DNA of 64,000 nt, taken from positions 2,894,106-2,958,105 of the forward strand of contig ML677385.1 in assembly GCA_007922305.1 (NCBI GenBank), given 5' to 3'. Position numbers and translations under genes: made by a program. The notes beneath the pieces are model-generated. The model saw nothing but the letters and a program-made list of their open reading frames with translations, was not told the origin of the DNA and did no database searches. Shown here one piece after another: positions 35,906 to 47,655 of the stretch. Source of the stretch: Dermatemys mawii. Lineage: Eukaryota > Chordata > Testudines > Dermatemydidae. How positions within the stretch are numbered: the first letter of the stretch is position 1; each line of letters begins with the position of its first letter.

Positions 35906-36559
35906 GAACCACACCCTCGTTTTTGTCCACTTCTGCCCAAACCCAGCGTGTAACTGAGAGAGTGCCAGGGGCTCGAGTGACTGTCCCTCAGATGGCTAGC
36001 TGGCTGGAAGTAGTGTTTTTTGAGGTTGGAGTGTGTAAGAGGAGAAGACAAACAAACAGGATGCAGCTGTTCACCCGGTGGGTGTGTATTTGGGTTTATA
36101 GGTGCAAAACCACAAAAAAGGTACCTATGTCAGGCAGTGACCACCGTTGATTTGAGTCCTCTAGTAACAGAAATTGAATAAAAAGAAAAGCCAGAGCAAA
36201 TTTAATTAACCCCTTAAGCAAAACGTTTTTAAAAATCCCCTCATCTTTGCGGGTAGGGCTGGGGAATGTGCCTCAAGTAGCATTCTGCTCTCCATAGTCC
36301 CAAGAAGAAGATGAGTTTGGTAGCATGCTCTGAAGGTCAGTAGATTCAGACTAAGGCCCTAGGAAGTGCTCAAGCTGTGGAGCCCTTACAGAATTCCTTG
36401 GAGGCATCACCATCTCTTATATCAAAGTGGGGCTGCAGCTTTGGAGGGAGGGAGGGCTCTGAGACAGTATGACGCAGAGAGAGAGTCAGCCTCTTTTGTA
36501 GACAGGTTCCAGACCATGTAGACATATAGATAGACTGGGTACATGCTGCCTTAAAGATC

Positions 36560-36645
36560 CCAAAGGCTTGATTCAATGTCCATTGAAGTCACCTGAACTC
36601 TTTCCATTGACTGCAATGGATGCTCAGTCAAGCCTCGAATACATA
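36560..36645. repeat. Short palindromic repeat
   Basis: GGCTTGATTCAATGTCCATT and AATGGATGCTCAGTCAAGCC are imperfect inverted complements about 30 bp apart. Confidence 0.45.
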
Positions 36646-37046
36646 CTTGTATCTCTTAGACCTTTCTGGGGATAGGAGTGCCTGGAAGGTTGTTTTCTTT
36701 GCTCATAATAGTCGTTCTTGAAGCCCTACTGATACCCACAGGGCCGTTCCCAAATCCCCAAAAATTCAGACACACTGTTGATGAGAATAGTATCCTGCTA
36801 TTTAAAATAAAGTCACTCTAATGGAACACTGTCCTGGGATGTTCTTTCACCATAGGGTTTCAGCCAACATGTACCAAATGAAGGGCACTTTATCTGATGT
36901 GGGGTGCAACGACATGTGGCAGTTACTCGCTGTATGACTCTCATATAGCTGTGATCTGATAGACTGAAGCACATAAGCCTGTTTACTAAACTAAATGGAG
37001 AACCTCTTTTTCCACTATAATGCAGTTAGGGTAAGGGGCCTTACCC

Positions 37047-37086
37047 TTGTGTGTGTATGTGTGTGGTGTGTGTGTGTGTGCGCACA
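37047..37086 (+). repeat. (GT)n microsatellite, interrupted
   Basis: GTGTGTGTATGTGTGTGGTG followed by further GT units and GCGCAC, read directly. Confidence 0.9.
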
Positions 37087-37550
37087 TGCATGCTAGATTC
37101 TAAGTGGCTGCAATACGCAGAGTTTATTCTCAGCAAATGTTATCAAGCTATCTGGCTGCTGTCAGGTTGCATTGGTATCATATGAAATAAAAAAAGTTAT
37201 ATTAATAAGCTAAGAAAACAAAAACTAACCTCTGACCTCTAGGTCCAGGTTGGTTGGTGAAGGCTCTAAAGGGGAAAGCTTGCATTTTCTGCTTATGCAT
37301 TACGTGCTTTGCTGGTACATTCCGGGCTTGAGTCTCTAGAGTGGTCAGGATGGCCCCTTTACCAAACAGTTCCTTTTCAAAAGGTTAAGAGAGTGCTGAG
37401 AATGTAACGATTCTGTTAACAACTCACTTGTCTAATTTTTGACAGCAACACTATTTTGGGGGGCGAAGAGGGAGCCAATTCCTGCATGTACAATATGTGA
37501 ACCTAAATATAAAACGAGGCTTGGTAGACCATTTGGCTTTTCTTTTTCAG

Positions 37551-37655
37551 GTTATGCTCATTGGAAAGGTCAGATGTTAAATTCAGATGAACTCCATGAA
37601 CTGTATGAAGGACTTAAACTGAACAATGTCAACCACTATGACTATGTACTCACAG
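37551..37655 (+). CDS. PDXK: PDXK coding exon 3
   Basis: Preceded by a strong acceptor (TTTTCTTTTTCAG) and followed by a consensus GTAAGT donor. The 105 nt (phase 1 in, phase 1 out) encode the GYAHWKG segment, then [15 protein letters not shown] and the YDYVLTG strand ending in a split Gly codon. This is the lid and early Rossmann-like part of the ribokinase-fold domain. Differences from human are conservative, as far as I recall that sequence. Introns of 9.1 kb on the left and 6.1 kb on the right flank it. Confidence 0.97.
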
Positions 37656-38204
37656 GTAAGTGCTCGTGTTTCTTTGGAAAGCCCACAATATTTACACAAG
37701 GGTAAAAGTGATAACCCATGTCCTTGCCTTTTTCAAAACCAGTTAATTACATTCTCCCTCCTCAAATTCCTCCTACAGTGTCATCTGGACACTGTATTCT
37801 TTAGCTGCTTATGACATACATTGTGAAACAAGTGCTCTACTCCGGCCCAAAAGTGGTTACAGTATAGTGGAATGGGGAATGTGATCCCTGAATATGGGTT
37901 TGGGTAAGTGTTAGTTAATGTGCCGTGTGATACTCTAATGAAAGGAGCAATAGAAATGCAGAGGAGTATTTTTATATGTGTTATGAAGATATAAGGATTT
38001 AAACTCCTAAAATCTGCAGTGATGCAACTTTATGGTTTAAATCACTGAGTATTATCCTTGTTTTATACGTGGTGTGCTCTGAGGGGATTTTTTCTTGATC
38101 TTTGTGAGTGGTAGTGTTTTGAGCACAGGGTGGAGAGTCAGAAGACCTGGGCTCTATTCTCAACCCTGTTGTATTTCTTCAGCTTTGCTCTTGTTGATAT
38201 ATGA

Positions 38205-38373
38205 CAGTGATTTTCAAACTTTTGTACTAGTGACCCCTTAGGTTATGCTCACTGTGTGCAACCTCCCTTATACATTTAAAACACAGTATTATATATTTAA
38301 CTCGTGACCCCCACCCCATGTAATAACCTCACAACCCCCTGAGGGGTCCTGACCTCCAGTTTCAAAATCCCTG
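38205..38373 (+). mobile_element. hAT element, 169 bp, with perfect 8-bp target duplication
   Basis: Begins CAGTGATTTTCAAACTT and ends AGTTTCAAAATCCCTG, imperfect inverted repeats; ATATATGA occurs on both sides (38197-38204 and 38374-38381). The interior includes CTCGTGACCCCCACCCCATG and CTGAGGGGTCCTGACC. Confidence 0.88.
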
Positions 38374-38458
38374 ATATATGATCCTTTAACCTTTCATGAG
38401 TATGCAGCCTCATACCATACAGTAACCTTCTGCAGTATCTTCTTTCACTTATCACAGT

Positions 38459-38522
38459 GTGTGTCTCTCTCTCTCTCTCTCTATTTATATATATAATATT
38501 ATATATAAAAAAAAACCATGTG
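38459..38522 (+). repeat. Compound GT/CT/TA microsatellite
   Basis: GTGTGTCTCTCTCTCTCTCT passes into TATATATATAATATTATATA, an A-run and GTGTGTGT. Read directly. Confidence 0.9.
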
Positions 38523-39475
38523 TGTGTACATATATAGATAAGGAGCCCCTGTATGAGGTGATTTAAAAGGGAAGATAGGAAATCTATAATAGCTGCACAC
38601 CCATCAAAGTATCCAGTCTCCTGCTCTGTCAGGGTGGATTATTAATAGCATTTCACTTCACTGAGTGCAATGCATCTATTTTAAATGTCATTGTATTTCT
38701 TATAGCAGTGAGCTACTGCTTCTAAAACTCAAGCAGAAATTGATTGCCAGATTGATTGATTGCATGACTTCCACATGTAGGGAAGTGTTTTTAAAGCCAG
38801 GGATAACAGAAAACGTTAATTGTATGGATCTGGGATTATGACCCATAACGACCACTCTGGCGTGAAGGGTACTGCGTGTCTGCTGAATTATTTCCCCTCT
38901 TGTTACTATGGAGCTCTCCAAGGTAAAGGAGATATTAAATAGCACACCGAATGAGTTGACACTAATGTGGTAATGAATATCAGAGTAAATGGGTTCCATT
39001 TGGTTGGGAGGCACATGTCTGTGTTATTTTTTCCTGAGTGAAGGGTTATTCTGTAGCCATGTCGAACAATTTCCCCAGAAAAACAGAATGTACTGCAAGA
39101 TTTTCCAGAAGAATATTCTTCATACATTTTACTGCACATGAAACAATCTGGAGGCATTTCCTTTTTACAGGAGCGTTTGCAGCATGTAAAACCCTTTTTT
39201 AAAAAAATTGATAACAGTGCTTCTTGTATTCCAGATAGCACTTTACAGAGTGATGAGTTAGGATACTTGGGTATTCAGAGTAACTGTTGAAGTGAGTAGG
39301 ATTGCCCTGCTTACATCAAGTCCATTTCGCCCTGTCAGTGCTCTCTGTATATATGCAAAAATGGCAGCATTTGTGTATTTATCTTATATATTCATTCCCA
39401 GCCTTGGACAGTAGAGCCTGTTTTTTCTGAGAGTGGAATGTTGGCCAGGTCACTGGACGCTTTTATCTTCCTCCA

Positions 39476-39746
39476 CAGCTTCCCAAACTTTGGTACATGG
39501 ACCACTGGTGGTCTGCAGTGTGTTTGCTCATGGTGAGGTGAGAGCTTGTTGATTGGAAAATGCAAACTTTCCCAAGTGCTAAATCACCTTGCAATGCAGC
39601 TATAAAAATGTATTGCTCATTTATATTATTTTTTGCCGCAGGCAAAACTATTTTTGCAATTGTGAATTAGAAATTAAGTGTTCTGTGTGACTGTCCTCTG
39701 CCTAATAAGGTGCGGACCACACTTTGGACAAGTTTGAGAACCTCTG
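39476..39746. mobile_element. Probable hAT element, 271 bp
   Basis: Left CAGCTTCCCAAACTTTGGTA and right GACAAGTTTGAGAACCTCTG are imperfect inverted complements, and GGACCAC appears near both ends. No clear target duplication, so the insertion is old or the ends are slightly misplaced. Confidence 0.6.
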
Positions 39747-39778
39747 CTTTGCTCTTTGCAAACAGTGACTTGTGATTA

Positions 39779-40140
39779 GAGCTGGTCAAAAATTCTTGAA
39801 TAAAAAATATTTTAATAAAAAATTGACCATTTTAAAAAAACATTTCACAAAATGTTGGGATTTTTTTTCTTTTGAGATTTTCAAAAATGCTCAGAGGTTT
39901 ATTTTTTTTCAACAAAACATGAAAAGTTTTTAGTTTTCCTCCCTTTTCAGTGGCATAAGGTGGGAGTGGGAGGGAAGGAAGAAGAAAAATCATATTTTCA
40001 AAGCTAAAACATTCCAGTCAAAAATTGGAAAAATTTTCTAAACTAGATTTTGGAAACTCTTTCAAATGTTTTGTGACTGTGGCTTTTGTTTGTGGGTGGT
40101 TTTTTCTTTTGCCAGCTTTGATGGGATCCTCAATTCCCAT
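39779..40140. mobile_element. T/A-rich dispersed element, family shared with 52836-53226
   Basis: Starts TTAGAGCTGGTCAAAAATTC, followed by AT-rich fold-back sequence (TTTCACAAAATGTTGGGATT, GAAAAGTTTTTAGTTTTCC). The same GAGCTGG end terminates the 52836 copy. Confidence 0.5.
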
Positions 40141-40329
40141 TTAGAAAAACAAAAAAAATGGGCAGAAGAGAGACACTAGTTTAATGTCTTGCTATTTCAC
40201 CACTGGGTTCTCACTCTACTCCTGGCTGAACTTGAAATTCAGCCTTTTATCTTCCAGGTCCATAAGTGAGGCAGCTACCCCCAAAGAAGGGAGTTGGATG
40301 GTACTAGGTTATCCAGTGTAGTGGTGCTT

Positions 40330-41215
40330 TGCTATCTTCAGCAGTAACCTGCTGTAACTCTTCCTGGGGTTCCCAGGGTTGTGAGGCACTTCACTACCAC
40401 CAGCCTTTAATATGAAGAAGCCTTGTCAGTGTCTGCTGGGGGTCATCTCCCCATCTCCACTGGCCATGGGCAACACAAGCACTATCTTCCAGGCCTGTGC
40501 AGGCCTCACGTCCTCTCTCCAGGTTAGCTAAAGGCACACTCCAACCCCTGAGCCCTCTGAGTGCACCCCCAGATTGGTCAAGCCCTGTCTCAGTGGACAC
40601 TCGCAGGATTTGCAGATTTGCTGCTCCCAAAGAAGCGGTAACACTGCCACTTACCAGTTTCACTTCAGATCACTGCTCTGCTTCACACACAGCACTTAGA
40701 TATGTTTGTAGTGAAATCAAGTGAAAGTTTATTTAATAAACTATAGAGATTCAAGAAGTAGCAAATCCAAGTACTGGAAACACATGGTTACAAGTAAAAT
40801 AAGATCATAACTTGTATTCTGGAGCCTAGAGTAACTAATAAGGTACTTTCTTGTCTAATGAAATTTAGCTCATGGAAAGTCTTTGTAGCATTTTCCAATC
40901 AGCCTGGCTGTGATCCTCTTTTCATAAGGCAGGACACAATGGTAGTTCCTCTCCTTGATGAAAGAACCAGGCGATATCTCAGTTATACCTCTACAATTTG
41001 TGTCTTTACTTGTAAACATGATCCTCCCTGTTGTGGTTTTTGTTTTCCCCTGTGGCTTTTATTTCTCGTGATTTCACAATCTCTTGATTAGGACCAAGCT
41101 TAGTAGTGAAAATAGTCCTCCACTGTGAAGCAGACTATACACACATGACCAGACAACGATAAGCATCTCTTCCTTCATTGCTGACAGATGCATGCTTATC
41201 ATGAAGGATACAATT
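40330..41215 (-). repeat. Possible dispersed repeat, class unknown
   Basis: The order of GCTCTGCTTCACACACAGCA, TTTATTTAATAAACTATAGA and TACTGGAAACACATGGTTAC recalls a long turtle repeat (perhaps LTR-derived) that I cannot name. No coding homology. Strand and limits are guesses. Confidence 0.3.
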
Positions 41216-41590
41216 CTGTCATGGAGGTCAAGGATTCTGTGACTTTCTGGGAACTTCATGACTCCTTCTCGGGCAGAGCTGGAGCAGCTGTGAGCCTGGG
41301 GGCTGCCAGAGTAGCGACCACCGGAGCAGCTGGCCAGCAGCCAGTCTTGGAGCCACTAGAGCAACCGCTGGGATTGGGTCAGCCCCCTGGTCATGCAGCA
41401 GCAGCGGTCAGCCCCTGCCACAGGACCAGTGGCGGGGCTGGAGCAGAGGCTCCCCACACCTCTCCCCCACCTCCTCCCATATATTTTTAGTAAAAGTCAG
41501 GGACAGGTCACGAGCGTCCATGAATTTTTGTTTATTGCCCACAACCTGTCCATGACTTTTACTAAAAATACCCGTAACTGAATCTTAACC
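41215..41590. mobile_element. Non-autonomous element with strong internal hairpin
   Basis: Begins CTGTCATGGAGGTCAAGGAT and ends TACCCGTAACTGAATCTTA. Near its right end a 25-bp arm at 41484-41508 pairs with 41544-41568 with one mismatch (TTTTTAGTAAAAGTCAGGGA..., ...CATGACTTTTACTAAAAA). The middle is GC-rich. The layout matches a turtle repeat built from 'GTCACGGA...' units. The 100-codon frame across it is not a gene. Confidence 0.65.
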
Positions 41591-42174
41591 TTATTTATCA
41601 CCTTCTGGAGCCTATTTTAACTCACAGACTTTAATAATGTAATTTTCAGTACAGACACATAATTTTTTAAACATTATCCATACATACCTTTTGCAATGAT
41701 GGTGATGACCAGTGGGCAGTTGGCTCTTGGTAGAAAGGATCTCACATGCTACTCTTTGGTAAACTTAATGTGCATATTCTTGAGCTAAGAAATCCCTTTA
41801 AACTCTGTGCCTTGCTCTGCCATCTGCCAGTTGGCACAAAAAGCTTCCTGGATCACACCTGCTATTAAATCAAACAGTGAAATGAAGTCGATTTGAGGGC
41901 AGGCAGATCTGACTGTCACATGGATCCCTCATTTTGCTGCGTTACACGGAGAGAGCAAGTGTTCTGTTTGATGAGTGAACCTAAATTGTGTTGTGTTATG
42001 TTTGCCTCTGTGAAAGGTTGCTCCCAGATCTTGTCACAGTTATCTTACTTTGACAAGAGGCACCTTACGGGAGAAATTAGCCCCAATTCTGTGGAATGTT
42101 TGAGATATTTTGTGTCGATAATTTACTAACGCACTCTCTCTGAGAAGGTGAATGGTTGTTAGCATAATCTACAG

Positions 42175-42487
42175 CGGGGTAGGCAACCTATGGCACGGAT
42201 GCCGAAGGTGGCACGCGAGCTGATTTTCAGTGGCACTCGCACTGCCCAGGGTCCTGGCCACTGGTCTGAGGGGCTTCTGCATTTTAATTGAATTTTTAAT
42301 AAAGCTTCATAAACATTTTTAAAACCTTATTTACTTTACATACAACAGTTTATTTATATATTAAAGACTTATAGAAAGAGACCTTCTAAAAATATTAAAA
42401 TGTATTACTAGCATGCAAAACCTTAAATTAGAGTGAATGAATGAATGAATACTCGGCACATCACTTCTGAAAGGTTGCCGACCCCTG
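42175..42487 (+). mobile_element. hAT element, 313 bp, with perfect 8-bp target duplication
   Basis: Left CGGGGTAGGCAACC and right GGTTGCCGACCCCTG are inverted repeats (one base lost on the left, one mismatch). ATCTACAG flanks both sides (42167-42174 and 42488-42495). The interior has CTATGGCACGGATGCCGAAG and a (GAAT)4 run at about 42436-42452. Confidence 0.88.
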
Positions 42488-42884
42488 ATCTACAGAGATC
42501 AGCCTGTGATGGCTGCTCATTAGAAATCGACTTCTGCCCTCTGACACCAGTGTCGCCTTGCAGAAGTAAACCCGATTTCATGGATGTGGAAACTGCAGCC
42601 ATTTTTCTCTGCTTCTAAGAAAGAAGCAGTTCTATGAATACATGTAAACTCTGAAATGTACTTAAGTTTTTAAGTGAGATTTCTGAGCCAAAAGCTGGGG
42701 GAGACCATTTTGCTAAAGAGCACTTTCACTTATGATGCTAGTAGTATGAGGGCCCAGTGAGATGAAATGAAGTCCGTTTCCAACTTGCTTTAGTATTAAA
42801 CATCTGAAGAAAACTTAAGATGCCAATTATTAAAAATAAGTTAAACCTTTATCCAAACAGGCAAGAGACAGGGGCTGTGTGATG

Positions 42885-43170
42885 TCTATACTGCAGTCAG
42901 GGTGTATGATTGCATCCTATGTAAACATACCCAAGCTAGTTTGCATACTAGAGCTGTGAAGCTATGGCAGCATGTCATAGCTGAATAATTACTTGCATGT
43001 CATTGTGAGTCATCCATGCAAATAATTATTCAGGGTTCCAGGTGGGCCTGGACAGCCAGCACTGCCAGGACTTCACTACTCCCATCCCCAAGCTAGCTGG
43101 ATCAAAGGTTGGGTATGTGCAAACCTGTAATTGCCATGTCGACATATCTGGGTTTACATTTTCTTCTGTT
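42885..43170. mobile_element. Turtle-type non-autonomous element
   Basis: Motif order: TGATGTCTATACTGCAGTCA, TGTAAACATACCCAAGCTAG, GCTAGCTGGATCAAAGGTTG, then GTATGTGCAAACC and CATATCTGGGTTTACAT. The central GAATAATTACTTGCATG and CATGCAAATAATTATTC form an inverted pair. Non-coding. Confidence 0.5.
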
Positions 43171-43298
43171 AGGTTGGGACGTTGGCAGTCTCACAGATAA
43201 CATTGATTTTCAACAAGAAGGCTGCCTCCAGCACAATCCTCAGAAATGCTAATGAAATTTAAAACTTTATATTTCCCTCTCTCCTTTGCTGCATCCTG

Positions 43299-43348
43299 AA
43301 TGCTGTTTATACTGTTTATAAATGCTGTTTATAATGCTGTTTATACTG
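43299..43348 (+). repeat. Short tandem repeat of ATGCTGTTTATA units
   Basis: AATGCTGTTTATACTGTTTA, TAAATGCTGTTTATA and ATGCTGTTTATACTG follow each other: about three to four imperfect units. Confidence 0.85.
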
Positions 43349-43708
43349 TGAACTTTTCAACTGGTGTTTTGAACAAAAAGGGAGTATGTGTGCATGGTTT
43401 TTTTTTAATGGATTTTTTGATTTCTGACCATTTAGACCAGGTATTGGGCAATTCCTATGCAAGACTCCATTACTAAGACTTGTTTTCTTTTAGAGAGTGA
43501 ATTGGGTGAATTAGCAAGTGTTGATTTTGACTTTGTTCCATACCTGCTTATCCCTGAATAAAATATTAAGATGGTTTCAGTTCTAAACACTTTTTTTCTC
43601 CAGGAATGGGAAGAAATGACCGGCATTCCTTTCTGCTTAGAGATGAGTCTGATCTGAACAAACGGTTGCGCTCTGAAATTAACTTAAAAATTCTTTTTCT
43701 GCCTAAAG

Positions 43709-43792
43709 GTTACACGAGGGATCCATCATTCCTTGCAATGGTGGTTGATATCGTTCAGGAGTTGAAGCAACAGAACTCTGACCTGGTGTATG
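43709..43792 (+). CDS. PDXK: PDXK coding exon 4
   Basis: Acceptor CTAAAG, donor GTAAGA, 84 nt, phase 1 in and 1 out. It encodes the tail of a split Gly, then [27 protein letters not shown] and the first base of a Val codon. The Tyr right after the junction matches Tyr84 of human PDXK, which packs against the substrate ring. The helix [15 protein letters not shown] is very strongly conserved. The upstream polypyrimidine tract is good. A longer open frame (43606-43884) covers this exon plus intron on both sides and should not be called as a gene. Confidence 0.97.
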
Positions 43793-45715
43793 GTAAGAAC
43801 TGGATGGCTTTTAAACTTTTCGGTCTCATTATTTTATCTGCACGTGTTGAAATCACCTCAGGTGAAGTCAGTGCTCTGACATGATTCTGAATTTTTCAAC
43901 AATGCCCTGTTTTGATCTTGCTGAGACCCCACTGGAATGTCAGTTTAGTGTTGCTAAAGTGATTTATTTTTTTCTTTCTACTTTTGTGCCTTCTGGTGAT
44001 TTTCTTGCATCATGCCAGCCAAAGAAAGATATGCCTTAAGGAGTGATCCTCTCTATCCAAGTCCCGTGAAATCCTATCTAGTTGCTGCTGTTTGTTGCTT
44101 AGCAATGAGGGCCTGAGACATACTGATAATACTGAAAACTGAAGTTTTCTCTTGATCCTCAGATACATTGTCCTGTGAAGGTATCAGTCAAATCCTGGTC
44201 TTTTTATTTCTGAAAGACCAGTTCAGACCCCAGGACCATTTAGTTCTGGATCTGTCTCAGAGATTACACATGAGGGCTGACAGGTGACAGTAATGTTCAG
44301 CAGCCCATAGCTGGCCAGGCTTAAACCAGCAATCAAGGGACGAAAGCCTGCATTTCCCACTCCCTTGAGTTATCCAGTTTCTTGATCGTTGTAGGTACTT
44401 TGAATGGCCATGGTCAAATCCTGCAGACCCTTTTCAGGCAGAACTCCCATTGAAGTTGCACAGTCAAGTCAGTGGGAGCTTTCCATGAATAGGAACTGCG
44501 GATGATGGCGTGACCCAATGGTCTTCAGAGTCTGTAGAGCTGCATGGTCTGAACGCTCCCCAAATGATTCACAAGAAATGATCAGTTGAAACAGATGACT
44601 CAGACACTGGGTTTATTAAACTGTTCCTGTAGCTAACAGAATTCTTATTCTGAGAGGTGTTGGTTTGTGGAGAATGTCTCAGCTGAGGCAGTGGCACTTA
44701 GATTTCAGTAACTGACTTTGGCCTGCGGAGCTGAAGAATTATAACACCCCATGTTGACCAATCTAAGATGTCCACCAGGTGCTAACCTGTGGGGAGGAAG
44801 GTGGTTCCTGTTTGCCCCATTCTAAAGGAGAGCAGTGATTTCAACACCTTTTAGGTGAAAAATTCTCAGATTCATTCTGATGTGTTGTGTAGAGTAGCCC
44901 GTAAATGAGTGCCTCATTCAGTTATGTTTTAACAAAAGTATTATAAATAGCAGACATTTCCTGCTAAAATAAAGAAAAGCATCAGTGGAACAGTTTTATA
45001 ATCAACAACATTAAGAACCTTCTATGAACACATTGAAATACATAATAATTCTGCTGAAATTAAAAGACTCTGTCTATCCTGGAGTTCCAACTAAACCATG
45101 TTTAAACAGTTCATGATGGAAACAACATGCTTACCTGGTATCAAATCTTAGCATAAATGTCTAACTGTGTTAGTGTTTTTTGTGAACTCTTTTATATTCC
45201 TAGAAGAGGGCCAGGTTGTACTATGGCTTTATAAAACCATTTTGTAACCTGGTTAGTACTATGTATACAGGATTTGGATCAGTCTACATAGCAGCTTCTT
45301 TCATTTCAAGGGAACGTGTATAACATGGTTGGAAAGACTATCATTCTAACACTGTCTTGACATGGTAAAAATTATTGGGTAGGCTGGCCTGAAGCCAGCA
45401 CTGTACATCAAAGAAGCATGTTTAAACATGGCTCTGGCTAATGTGGTTTGAATCGTCAGGCTTTTGTTAGACATCACAACTCAAATTTAGGCTCAGAATA
45501 TATGCTTTACATTATTTTTTAAAGCAAACTAGGGTTTTTTGTGTTTAAAAGACACCATATAAAACACACATGAAGAGAAATATTTTTCATGAGTGGTGGT
45601 GGTTTTTTGTTTAAACCTTCAGCGAAAATATTTTTCTGATATGTTATGAAGCTCCCAAGAGCATGAAATCAGAAAATGGACTATAAACAGAAACTAAAAC
45701 CAGCCAGTTCAGCTT

Positions 45716-46757
45716 TATAGAATCATAGGGTTAAAAGGAACCGCAAGGGTCATCTAATCTAACGGCCAAGATGCAGCGTTTGTTGTGTCTAAACTATTCA
45801 AGACAGATGGCTATCCAGCCTCCTTTCTGAAAACCTCCAAAGACTTCCCTAGGCAGTCTGTTACATTATCCTGCTGTCTTACAGTTAGGAAGCTTTTCAT
45901 GAGATTTAATCTAAATCTGCTATGCGATAGTTTGAACCCATTGTCTCTTGTCCTTCCAGCTATGGAAAGAGAGACCAACTTTTTTCTCCATCTCTTTTAT
46001 GGCAGCCTTTCAAGTATTTGAAGATCACTATCATGTCCTCTATTATTCTCTTCTTTCCCAAATTGAATATACCCAGTTCCTTCAGCTTTTGCTCATATGG
46101 CTTACATTCCATCCCTTTGATCTTCTTTGTCATTCACCTCTGGATCCTTTCCAGTTTCTCTACATCCTTTCTATACGTTGGTGACCAAAATTGGACACAG
46201 CACTCCAACTGAAGTCTAACTAGAGCCAAGAAGAGCAATACTATCATCTCCTGGGACTTGCATGCTATACCTCTGTTAATGCAACCAAAAATTGCATTTG
46301 AATTTCTGACTCATGTTGAGGCTGTGATCCATCTCAACTCCCAGATCCTTTAGTAGTGCTGCTGCCAAGCTAGTTATCCTTCATTCTATATTCGTGCTTT
46401 TGTTTTTTCTTCCTTAAGCGTAGCACCTTATATATGTCTTTGTTGAATTTTGTTTTGTTATCTGTAGCCCAATTCTCCAATTTATCAAGACCTCTTTGAA
46501 TTTTAGTTCTATCCTCCACAGTGTTTGCAGTCCCTCCCTAACTTTGTGTCATCTGAAATTTTGATCAATATGCTTTCTATACCTTCATCCAGGTCATTAA
46601 TAACAGTGGACGCAGAACAGATCCCTGTGGAACTCCACTTGTCAAATTGGGAGGAGGTCTCATTATTCCACCAATAGTTATTAGTTACTCATTGTTTGCA
46701 GTTGTTTAACCAATGATGTATCCACTTAATGGTAGTTCATTGACCATCTGAAAGAGA
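45716..46757 (-). mobile_element. CR1 LINE 3' end, minus orientation, about 1 kb
   Basis: The left edge ATAGAATCATAGGG is the complement of the CR1 3' terminal repeat. Following segments read as the antisense of CR1: AAGGGTCATCTAATCTAACG, CTATCCAGCCTCCTTTCTGA, AAAACCTCCAAAGACTTCCC, TTAGGAAGCTTTTCATGAGA, ATTGGACACAGCACTCCAAC and GATCCCTGTGGAACTCC. Frames are broken; + strand open frames here are antisense artefacts. Confidence 0.85.
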
Positions 46758-47280
46758 TATAAAAATGGGCAGCCAAATAGCAGGAAATAAACTTAATTTT
46801 TAGAATTATTTCAGTTTAATGAATGACACTGTTGCTGGTACGAGAGGTAAAGAACTTGTCTTTATGTGGTGCCGAATGCTGAGGTTGTTTCTCTGACATG
46901 TTCCCTTTGAAACTAATAGAAGCTTGCCTGAGCAAGGACTCACTGAACATTGAATAAGAACCTTAGGATTTGTGCCAAGATTTGTATCTTGACAATGACT
47001 CTCTTAATACTGTGGACATATCACCGGCTGCTGGACTGTTTCCACTTTTATTTTGAAATTAAAGTCACTCTGAATAGGCTATTAATGTGATTGATGCACC
47101 ATAAATGTCTGTCTTAATCCTAATTTTATCATGATTGGTACATGTCTACAAAATCTGCTCTAGGAGAAGAGTTTTCCTTCTTAATTAAAATAAAATAAGG
47201 CTTTTGTGTGATGCATTCTGTAAATATAAGCTTCCCTTTTCTTCCCATATTTCACTAATTTTTATTGCTCTGAATTGAAG

Positions 47281-47420
47281 CAGTGGTTCTCACCTTTTTC
47301 ATCTCACAACACTCTCTCTTCCACATCTAACCAGGACATCCCATCCCCAGAATTTAACGATATGAAGAAAGCAGAGTGATCACAACCCTCTGATAGCTGT
47401 TTTTGGCATCCTTCTTTCCC
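47281..47420 (+). mobile_element. Probable hAT element end fragment
   Basis: CAGTGGTTCTCACCTTTTTC matches the CAGTGGTTCTCAAA-type terminus of the element at 17712. No matching right end or target duplication found, so it is truncated or diverged. Confidence 0.4.
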
Positions 47421-47608
47421 CCATCCCTCTCCTCCTTCATGGATCGCAAACTCTTGCTCCAATGTACTGCAAGAGTGGTTCAAATGACACAAGTTGATAA
47501 AATGACAGTGTTATACTTTTACGCAACAGTAACAGACATAGTACATCTCCCCACAGGGTCTACACAGGGGTTCTTTGTTTCTAACGTTGGTTTTATTTTC
47601 TGTTGCAG

Positions 47609-47655
47609 TGTGTGATCCAGTGATGGGTGACAAATGGAATGGAGAAGGCTCTATG
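47609..47655 (+). CDS. PDXK: PDXK coding exon 5
   Basis: A short 47-nt exon (phase 1 in, phase 0 out) after a TGTTGCAG acceptor. With the split Val it encodes V-C-D-P-V-M-G-D-K-W-N-G-E-G-S-M. The two aspartates correspond to human Asp113 and Asp118, which line the ATP/metal site of pyridoxal kinases. The end is set by homology: the family continues Ser-Met-Tyr-Val-Pro, and Tyr-Val-Pro opens the next exon. The resulting donor is GTTGGT, lacking the usual A at +3 and +4. A better-looking GTAATC lies 4 nt further on but would shift the frame. Confidence 0.93.

Larger units (their letters stand above)
28481..37550 (+). other. PDXK: PDXK intron 2 (9.1 kb)
   Basis: Repeats listed separately: MITE 28690-28875, Tigger-like 29442-29737, TC repeat 30919-30940, fold-back 31323-31612, possible LTR 33650-34180, hAT 34356-34493, fold-back pieces near 35770-35905 and 36560-36645, and a GT repeat near 37050. 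The remainder shows no exon or gene. Confidence 0.85.
37656..43708 (+). other. PDXK: PDXK intron 3 (6.1 kb)
   Basis: Carries hAT elements at 38205-38373, 39476-39746 and 42175-42487, microsatellite at 38459-38522, repeats at 39779-40140, 40330-41215, 41215-41590 and 42885-43170, and a tandem at 43299-43348. No exon seen between exons 3 and 4. Confidence 0.85.
43793..47608 (+). other. PDXK: PDXK intron 4 (3.8 kb)
   Basis: Holds a minus-strand CR1 copy (45716-46757) and a hAT end at 47281. 44407-44475 contains a fold-back 'CTCCCATTGAAGT' fragment. The rest shows nothing recognisable. Confidence 0.85.

Noticed and set aside
45785..46212. Open frames of 64-78 codons on the + strand
   Set aside because: Antisense of a CR1 element.
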